A stretch of DNA of 47,266 nucleotides. Origin: Prevotellaceae bacterium UBA1710. GTDB taxonomy: Bacteria > Bacteroidota > Bacteroidia > Bacteroidales > Bacteroidaceae. The DNA lies in assembly GCA_002317355.1 (NCBI GenBank), contig DCJC01000042.1, positions 1-47,266 of the forward strand. Reading direction: 5' to 3'. The notes beneath the pieces were generated by a model. That model had not been told where the DNA came from. It ran no database searches and saw only the letters and a list, made by a program, of their open reading frames with translations. The position numbers and the translations under genes were made by a program. Shown here piece after piece: positions 42,010 through 47,266 of this stretch. The first letter of the stretch is position 1. Each line of letters begins with the position of its first letter.

Positions 42010-42017
42010 CAAAATTA
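42010..42017 (-). promoter_or_regulatory. -7 element of the dcw cluster promoter
   Basis: On the minus strand TAATTTTG lies at 42017-42010, about 50 bp before the mraZ ATG. No TTG is found about 20 bp upstream; that place is taken by the MraZ boxes. Confidence 0.55.
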
Positions 42018-42026
42018 CACATTTTT

Positions 42027-42051
42027 CCCCACTTTCCACCACATTTCCCCA
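42027..42051 (-). promoter_or_regulatory. MraZ operator: three TGGKG boxes at 10-bp spacing
   Basis: On the minus strand the boxes read TGGGG (42051-42047), TGGTG (42041-42037) and TGGGG (42031-42027), each separated by five A/G-rich bases. A weaker TGTGT follows at the same period. The layout equals the TGGGN-N5 repeats known for E. coli MraZ. It covers roughly -18 to -42 relative to the expected start, so binding would block RNA polymerase. Confidence 0.75.
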
Positions 42052-42151
42052 CTTTTTTTCTGATTTTTAATTTTTTTTTGTTTTCGGGAAAGAAATAGAC
42101 AGAAAACCAGATGTGTTTTTGAGCGTTTATCCGTAGCTTTTCTTCCCATAA

Positions 42152-42283
42152 TCCTCCGAAGATACTCCATCGATACTCCATCGATACTCCATCGTTCCTC
42201 CATCGAAACGATGGACCAGCGATGGAGTAGCGATGGACAAGCGATGGAGTAGGTACGGAGTCAGAACGGAGTCAAGGCGGAGG
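42152..42283. repeat. Palindromic 11-bp tandem array, twelve units
   Basis: Five units of the type TACTCCATCGA (42152-42206) are followed without a gap by seven units of the inverse type AGCGATGGAGT (42207-42283). The centre is CCATCG-AAA-CGATGG. The 3' units drift but keep the GGAG core and the 11-bp step. It lies between the divergent mraZ and GH3-like genes and upstream of both promoters. Confidence 0.85.
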
Positions 42284-42321
42284 TAATGCCCCCTTATAAT
42301 GTCAAAAAATGTTAGGATATT

Positions 42322-42351
42322 TTGTGTTCTGCAAGTTATTTCGTAATTTTG
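42322..42351 (+). promoter_or_regulatory. Promoter of the GH3-like operon
   Basis: TAATTTTG lies at 42344-42351 and TTG at 42322-42324, 19 bp apart. The start codon is 43 bp downstream of the -7 box. Confidence 0.65.
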
Positions 42352-42394
42352 CACGATTATTCGCGTATTAGCTATAATTCGAAATCAAGGTAAA

Positions 42395-43906
42395 ATGAGC
42401 ATAACATCCATAGCAAGACTATACTTCCTCAAAAGGCAGAAGGAACTTGAGCGCCACATGAATGAAGGCGCCCAGATGCAGCATGATGTCCTTATGAATC
42501 TGCTTCGCCGTGCAAGCGACACAGAATACGGAAGAGATCATATCTTCAACATGACAAGGTCATACGAAGACTTTGCCCATAACGTACCTGTCAATACCTA
42601 CGAGGAACTGAAGGGTGACATTGATCGTATGCGTCATGGTGAGAGGGATGTCCTTTGGCCAGGAACCGTGAAGTGGTATGCCAAGTCATCTGGTACGACT
42701 AACGATAAATCAAAGTTCATTCCTGTTAGTGCCGACGGACTCAAACACATTCATTATCAGGGAGGTAACGATGCTGTGGCTATGTATCTTCAAAATAATC
42801 CGAAGAGTCGTTTGTTCGATGGTCGTTCGCTCATTCTTGGTGGTTCACACTCACCAAACTATAATGTTGCGGGCTCACTTGTAGGCGACCTTAGTGCTAT
42901 TCTTATCGAGAATATCAATCCAATCGTAAACCTTGTTCGCGTGCCAGATAAGAAGACGGCATTGATATCTGATTTTGAGGTGAAGCGTGACCGTATTGCT
43001 CGCCAATGTCTTGATAAGGACATAACAAATATCTCGGGTGTTCCATCATGGATGATGTCTGTGCTGATGAGAGTCATGGAACTATCTGGTAAGAAACACC
43101 TGGAGGAGGTATGGCCAAATCTTGAGGTGTTCTTCCATGGAGGTATTGCCTTCTCTCCTTATCGCAGTCAGTATGAGCAACTTATCACTTCTCCAAAGAT
43201 GCATTACATGGAGACATACAATGCATCAGAAGGTTTCTTTGGATTGCAGAATGATCCTAACGATAAGTCAATGCTCCTGATGCTCGATTATGATGTCTTC
43301 TATGAGTTCCTTCCAATGGATGAGTTTGGCAAGGATAATCCGAATATCGTGCCACTTGAAGGCGTTGAAATCGGCAAAAACTATGCTATGCTTATCAGCA
43401 CTTCATGCGGACTTTGGCGCTATATGATTGGCGATACCGTTGTATTCACATCAACCAATCCATACAAATTCTATATCTCTGGTCGTACTAAGCATTTCAT
43501 CAACGCATTCGGTGAAGAGCTCATCGTTGACAATGCCGAGAAAGGACTTCAGTTTGCTTGTCAGAAATGTAATGCTGAAGTACGTGAATATACAGCAGCT
43601 CCTGTCTTTAGAAGTGAGGGCGTAGTGCCTCACCATCAGTGGGTTATCGAGTTCTCAAAGGAACCTGCTGATATGGATGAGTTTGCTGATGCACTCGATT
43701 CTAAGCTTCAGGAACTCAACTCAGATTATGAGGCAAAGCGTTATAAAGATATCAATATGGTTTGCCTGAAGATTGTTAAGGCACGTCAGGGACTCTTTGA
43801 AGAGTGGATGAAGAGTCGCGGAAAACTCGGTGGTCAGAATAAAGTGCCAAGACTCTCTAATTCAAGAGATTACGTAGAGTCATTAATAGAGATGAACAAT
43901 AAATAA
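42395..43906 (+). CDS. GH3-family acyl-adenylating enzyme
   Basis: A 503-residue protein of the GH3 (auxin-responsive promoter) family in the firefly-luciferase adenylation superfamily. The ATP loop SSGTTNDKSK is at residues 98-107, YNASEGFFGLQ is the second motif, and YMIGDTVVF plus ISGRTKHFINAFGEEL form the third. Plant GH3 enzymes join jasmonate or auxin to amino acids via an acyl-AMP. Bacterial members of this length are common in Bacteroidetes, but their substrates are unknown. It is first in a unit with the Ig-like lipoprotein five bases downstream. Confidence 0.88.
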   Translation: MSITSIARLYFLKRQKELERHMNEGAQMQHDVLMNLLRRASDTEYGRDHIFNMTRSYEDFAHNVPVNTYEELKGDIDRMRHGERDVLWPGTVKWYAKSSGTTNDKSKFIPVSADGLKHIHYQGGNDAVAMYLQNNPKSRLFDGRSLILGGSHSPNYNVAGSLVGDLSAILIENINPIVNLVRVPDKKTALISDFEVKRDRIARQCLDKDITNISGVPSWMMSVLMRVMELSGKKHLEEVWPNLEVFFHGGIAFSPYRSQYEQLITSPKMHYMETYNASEGFFGLQNDPNDKSMLLMLDYDVFYEFLPMDEFGKDNPNIVPLEGVEIGKNYAMLISTSCGLWRYMIGDTVVFTSTNPYKFYISGRTKHFINAFGEELIVDNAEKGLQFACQKCNAEVREYTAAPVFRSEGVVPHHQWVIEFSKEPADMDEFADALDSKLQELNSDYEAKRYKDINMVCLKIVKARQGLFEEWMKSRGKLGGQNKVPRLSNSRDYVESLIEMNNK

Positions 43907-43911
43907 GAAGA

Positions 43912-45909
43912 ATGAAACTCGTAAAATACCTTATATTCTTGCTGACAATAACCTCAGTTGCTTCTTGCGCTCGCATGGGAGCACCTGATGGAGGTTGGTA
44001 TGACGAGACACCACCACGTGTTGTCAGTACTTATCCTTCTGATAGAGGCATCAACAGCAAGAGCAACAAGGTGATCATCAATTTTGATGAGTATATCAAG
44101 CTTGAGAATGCCAGCGAGAAAGTTGTAATATCTCCACCCCAGGCAGAAATGCCAGAGATTAATGCTGCTGGTCGTCGCATCATAGTGGAACTCAAAGACC
44201 AACTCAAGGATAACACAACTTATACTATCGATTTCTCAGATGCCATCGTTGATAATAACGAGGGCAACCCACTTGGCAACTATACATATAGTTTCTCAAC
44301 TGGTAATCAGATAGATACACTCGAGGTGTCTGGTACTGTACTTGCAGCAGAGAATCTTGAGCCAGTAAAGGGTACGCTTGTAGGACTTTATAAACTCTCT
44401 GACAATCAGGTTGATAGCATCAAGAATGGAACTCCTGTATCTGAATTCGACTGGATGTTCTCCCAAGAACCTCTACTTCGTGTTTTCCGTACTGATTCGC
44501 GAGGTCATTTCGTAATCCGTGGCATTGCTCCTGGCTCATATCGCGTAGTTGCCTTGACTGATATGGATGGTAACTTTATGTATTCTCAGGCAGCAGAGGC
44601 GATTGGATACAACTATGACATCGTTGTTCCTACATGTGCACCAGATATGCGTCAGGACACAATTTGGTCTGATACTATTCATATCCGTGACATCAAGCAG
44701 GTACCATACACACACTTCCGTCCAGACAATATCGTTCTCCGTCAGTTCGTTAAAGAACAGGTTGATCGTTTCTTCCTCAAGACTGAGCGCAAGGAGGCAA
44801 ATATGTTCCAGCTGTTCTTTAGTGGTTCAAGCCACATGCTACCGCAGATTAAGGGACTAAACTTCGATGAAACCGACGCTTTTGTAGTTGAACACACTCC
44901 AAAATTGGACACTATAACATATTGGATCAAGGATTCTGCCCTTATCAATATGGATACTTTAAGAGTCATTGTCAATTACGATGCAACTGATAGTCTTGGT
45001 AATCTTGCAGTAGTGAACGACACATCCGAGATTCTCTCAAAGCAACCTTACGAGAAGCGCCAGAAGCAGTTGAAGAAGGAAATAGAGGAATGGAAGAAGA
45101 ATCTGGAGAAAAAGCGTAAACGTGCTGAAGAAGTAACAGATACCATATATCGTAGCAAGCCTCTTGAACCTAAATATGAATTCAATCAGCAGATAGCTCC
45201 AGATCAGAGCATCTATATCAACATACCAACTCCTATTGCAAAGATAGATACATCTGCCATCCATCTCTATATCAAGCAGGATGACAAATGGTATAATGAT
45301 CGCTTTGCCTTGCGCCAAAGACAGACGGAGAATGCCACTCCACGAAATCTTGAGATTATAGCTGAATGGCGTGCAGGTGCAGAATACAGCTTTGAGGTTG
45401 ACACACTTGCGTTTACCGACATCTATGGTAACACCTCCAATCCTTATAAATCTGGTATCAAGGTAAAGACAGAAGATGAATTCAGTTCACTCTTCGTCAA
45501 GCCACACTATCCAGACATGGATTCTCTCTCCGTCATCATCCAGATGATAGATAATAGCGAGAAAGTAATAAAGCAGTCGCTTGTCATCGATGGAACCGCT
45601 GAATTCTACTATGTTGTTCCTGGAGATTATTATCTCCGTGCCATCATAGATACTAATAATAATGGCAAGTGGGATACTGGCAACTTCGATGAGAATCTTC
45701 AGCCAGAAGAGGTTTATTACTATTTTGAGAAGGTTTCTTGCCGAGAGAAATGGGATGTGACACGTGAATGGAATCTTCAGGATCGTCCACTCGACAAACA
45801 GAAACCTGGTGCTATAACCAAGCAGAAAGCAGATAAGCAAAAGACAATCAAACAACGTAATGCTGATCGTGCTCGAGAGTTAGGTGTCAGAGCGCCAGAG
45901 AGGTTTTAA
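43912..45909 (+). CDS. Ig-like-domain (Big_5) lipoprotein
   Basis: A 665-residue lipoprotein; signal MKLVKYLIFLLTITSVASC with lipidated Cys19. Residues of about 30-130 (TPPRVVSTYPSDRGI, IINFDEYIKL, DNTTYTIDFSDAIVDNNEGN) match a bacterial Ig-like domain of the Big_5 type. A prealbumin-like beta region follows (GTLVGLYKL, GHFVIRGIAPGSYRVVAL). A Lys/Glu-rich helical segment lies at about 380-405, and the C-terminus is basic. It is probably anchored at the outer membrane; the function is unknown. The pairing with the GH3-like gene suggests a joint role that cannot be named. Confidence 0.82.
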   Translation: MKLVKYLIFLLTITSVASCARMGAPDGGWYDETPPRVVSTYPSDRGINSKSNKVIINFDEYIKLENASEKVVISPPQAEMPEINAAGRRIIVELKDQLKDNTTYTIDFSDAIVDNNEGNPLGNYTYSFSTGNQIDTLEVSGTVLAAENLEPVKGTLVGLYKLSDNQVDSIKNGTPVSEFDWMFSQEPLLRVFRTDSRGHFVIRGIAPGSYRVVALTDMDGNFMYSQAAEAIGYNYDIVVPTCAPDMRQDTIWSDTIHIRDIKQVPYTHFRPDNIVLRQFVKEQVDRFFLKTERKEANMFQLFFSGSSHMLPQIKGLNFDETDAFVVEHTPKLDTITYWIKDSALINMDTLRVIVNYDATDSLGNLAVVNDTSEILSKQPYEKRQKQLKKEIEEWKKNLEKKRKRAEEVTDTIYRSKPLEPKYEFNQQIAPDQSIYINIPTPIAKIDTSAIHLYIKQDDKWYNDRFALRQRQTENATPRNLEIIAEWRAGAEYSFEVDTLAFTDIYGNTSNPYKSGIKVKTEDEFSSLFVKPHYPDMDSLSVIIQMIDNSEKVIKQSLVIDGTAEFYYVVPGDYYLRAIIDTNNNGKWDTGNFDENLQPEEVYYYFEKVSCREKWDVTREWNLQDRPLDKQKPGAITKQKADKQKTIKQRNADRARELGVRAPERF

Positions 45910-46062
45910 GTGAAGAGTTAAGAACGAAGAGTGAAGAATTTGAGTTTGTATTGATAGTCCACTGCGGTTAGTACTCCCTTCATCGGGAAGGTTGGGGTGG
46001 GGGCTTGTAACTTAAATTCTTCACTCTTCACTTTTCACTCTTAACTCTTAACTCTTAACTCA
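45909..46062. repeat. Inverted pair of heptamer arrays around a G-rich core
   Basis: The left array (45909-45936: AGTGAAG, AGTTAAG, AACGAAG, AGTGAAG) is the reverse complement in type of the right array (46021-46062: TCACTCT, TCACTTT, TCACTCT, TAACTCT twice, TAACTCA). Between them is a G-rich stretch (CTCCCTTCATCGGGAAGG, then GGGGTGGGGG). The left array starts on the stop codon of the lipoprotein gene. The whole could fold into one large hairpin. Confidence 0.7.
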
Positions 46063-46127
46063 TAAGGTATAGGGATTTTCCCCCATATGAATAGGGAAAT
46101 AAAGTAGAGTACAATCTCTTGAATCAC

Positions 46128-46135
46128 TATCTTTG
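46128..46135 (+). promoter_or_regulatory. -7 element before the DUF3108 gene
   Basis: TATCTTTG is followed by CACTCAGAAAATG. No TTG is present at the proper distance upstream. The leader would be about 135 nt long. The same post-promoter sequence occurs at two minus-strand promoters and in near form at 15330. Confidence 0.45.
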
Positions 46136-46276
46136 CACTCAGAAAATGCTTCCTTATATCCCCATAATGGCTGATTGGAGGCTTAATGTAAGAATAGTTA
46201 AATGATAATAGTACATTCTTGCTCTGGCAAGCATCTCTGCGAACTGAGCGGTACATGGTAAATAGTAAATGAAGTT

Positions 46277-47047
46277 ATGAATAAGAAAATAGCAACCCTA
46301 CTTATATTCTTCTCCATGCTCATCTGCGGTCAGGCAAATGCGCAATGCAACATACCAAACAAGGCATTAAATGGTAATGAGAAGATAAACTACAATCTGT
46401 ACTTCAACTGGAAGTTCATTTGGGTGAAGGCAGGTACGGCAAATATGTCAACGGTTTATAGCACCTACAATGGTACTCCATCATTCAAGTGCAGTTTGAC
46501 AACCACTACTTCATCCAAGGTAGATAAGTTCTTCCGCATGCGTGATACCCTGCTCGTACATTCATCACGCGAGATGGCACCATTGTATTACAAGAAGGTG
46601 GCACATGAAGGAAAACGCTACTATGTTGATGAGGCAACCTATACCTATCCAAATGGTAAATGTGCAGTCTCAATGCATCATTTGCATTCAAATGGTGCGG
46701 TTTCATCGGAGAAAAAGACCTATGATCATTGCGTTTACGACATGCTTAATATCTTCCTTCGTGCACGTAATTTCGATGCAACCAACTGGAAGGAAGGACA
46801 TGTAGTGAACATCGATATCACTGGTGGCTCTGAGCTCACTAAGGCAAAGCTCATCTATCGTGGTAAAGATAAGGTCAAAGCGGATAATGGCACCAAGTAT
46901 GACTGCCTCGTCCTCTCCTATGTAGAAAAAGATGGCAAGAAAGACAAGGAAATAGTCCGTTTCTTCGTTACTGACGATGTAAAGCATATCCCTGTTCGTC
47001 TTGATATGTTCCTCAAGTTTGGTTCTGCCAAGGCATTTCTCGCATAA
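46277..47047 (+). CDS. DUF3108 family exported protein
   Basis: A 256-residue protein with a signal peptide (MNKKIATLLIFFSMLICGQANA, cleavage near residue 22). The body is all-beta: EKINYNLYFNWKFIWVKAGT at the start of the mature part, then KVDKFFRMRDTL and the final VRFFVTDDVKHIPVRLDMFL (quoted in part). This is the DUF3108 pattern, a periplasmic family without a settled role. It is separated from the Ig-like lipoprotein by 367 bp with repeats and its own possible promoter, so it is probably a separate unit. Confidence 0.85.
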   Translation: MNKKIATLLIFFSMLICGQANAQCNIPNKALNGNEKINYNLYFNWKFIWVKAGTANMSTVYSTYNGTPSFKCSLTTTTSSKVDKFFRMRDTLLVHSSREMAPLYYKKVAHEGKRYYVDEATYTYPNGKCAVSMHHLHSNGAVSSEKKTYDHCVYDMLNIFLRARNFDATNWKEGHVVNIDITGGSELTKAKLIYRGKDKVKADNGTKYDCLVLSYVEKDGKKDKEIVRFFVTDDVKHIPVRLDMFLKFGSAKAFLA

Positions 47048-47066
47048 TATCTTAGCAACACAAAGA

Positions 47067-47110
47067 ATGCAGCCACCATATCAAAGTGATATAGTGGCTG
47101 CATTTCTTTT
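47067..47110. terminator. Bidirectional hairpin terminator after the DUF3108 gene
   Basis: ATGCAGCCAC (47067-47076) pairs with GTGGCTGCAT (47094-47103), and inside it ATATCA/TGATAT (47078-47092) forms a second stem with an AAG loop. TTTCTTTT follows on the + strand and TTCTTTG on the minus strand. Confidence 0.8.
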
Positions 47111-47246
47111 GTCTCTTGTTTTTCGATTTGCTTAGTTGTTCAAAACAATCTTCGATGAAAATTTCTTGTATATTCTTATATTTTCGATGGCAAATTATTT
47201 GTGCAAGGTTTGTGTCCGTCTTTTGACCGATGCACGTATCTGATTT
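47105..47246 (-). ncRNA. Candidate small RNA at the right edge
   Basis: A minus-strand -7 box TAAGTTTG lies at 47261-47254, near the window edge, so its upstream element is not visible. Transcription leftward would meet the bidirectional terminator after about 150-180 nt. No ATG-initiated frame is found in between. The first 18 nt (TTTGCACTCAGAAATCAG on the minus strand) equal those of the small secreted protein gene at 15009. Confidence 0.3.
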
Positions 47247-47266
47247 CTGAGTGCAAACTTAGGCTC

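Noticed and set aside
1..47266. tRNA, rRNA or known riboswitch
   Set aside because: No cloverleaf, rRNA-like or known riboswitch core sequence was recognised on either strand by eye; a covariance search would be decisive.

Overview
The window looks like chromosomal DNA of a Prevotella-type member of the Bacteroidales. Three things support this. Promoters follow the Bacteroidetes pattern (TTG, about 20 bp, then TAnnTTTG). The murein genes lie in the Bacteroidetes order (mraZ-rsmH-ftsL-ftsI-murE-mraY-murD-ftsW-murG-murC-ftsQ-ftsA-ftsZ). Several predicted secreted proteins end in the short tail IYDLxGRRV...KG.IYIVDGKK that is common in this group. No rRNA, tRNA, CRISPR array, phage or insertion sequence was recognised.

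Layout. (1) 1-6260: three tandem paralogous secreted proteins on the + strand. The first is cut by the window edge and is followed by a small 68-residue gene. Each unit ends in a similar forked hairpin. (2) 6423-9634: a 7-TM AraC-type regulator, an exported protein of unknown function, and an AT-rich exported protein with a carboxypeptidase-regulatory-like domain. (3) 10191-14844: a sodium symporter divergent from a membrane-bound winged-helix regulator, a DUF2809/TfoX-like pair, an outer-membrane barrel, and a tiny Thr/His/Cys-rich secreted protein with a structured leader. (4) 14845-16361: 1.5 kb without genes but rich in structure: an orphan promoter, a 23-bp hairpin next to eight 11-bp repeats, a 27-bp inverted repeat, and a 209-bp element with terminal inverted repeats. 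(5) 16362-19228: a helix-hairpin-helix protein, a second sodium symporter and a VanZ-like protein. (6) 19200-25321 (minus): EnvC-like protein, DUF4292 lipoprotein, TPR protein, dUTPase and dGTPase. (7) 25515-41960 (minus): the complete dcw division and cell-wall cluster, read from mraZ towards ftsZ. (8) 42395-47047 (+): GH3-family enzyme, Ig-like-domain lipoprotein and DUF3108 protein.

How the genes work together. The dcw cluster supplies cytoplasmic precursor synthesis (MurE, MurD, MurC), lipid I and II synthesis (MraY, MurG), the septal synthase (FtsW with FtsI) and the divisome (FtsL, FtsQ, FtsA, FtsZ). MraZ appears to repress its own promoter: three TGGKG boxes at exact 10-bp spacing lie just upstream of the -7 element. 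The EnvC-like protein may activate cell-separation amidases. dUTPase and dGTPase adjust nucleotide pools.

The most unusual signal is non-coding. Almost every dcw spacer longer than about 35 bp is a degenerate tandem array with a strict 7-bp period running from the stop codon of one gene to just before the start of the next. Separate 11-bp arrays, two of them beside long perfect hairpins, sit at both ends of the dcw cluster and in the 15.5-kb gap. An 8-bp array lies in the leader of the second symporter. A 209-bp inverted-repeat element built from GGGGGTTGCACC motifs is a candidate miniature mobile or regulatory repeat.
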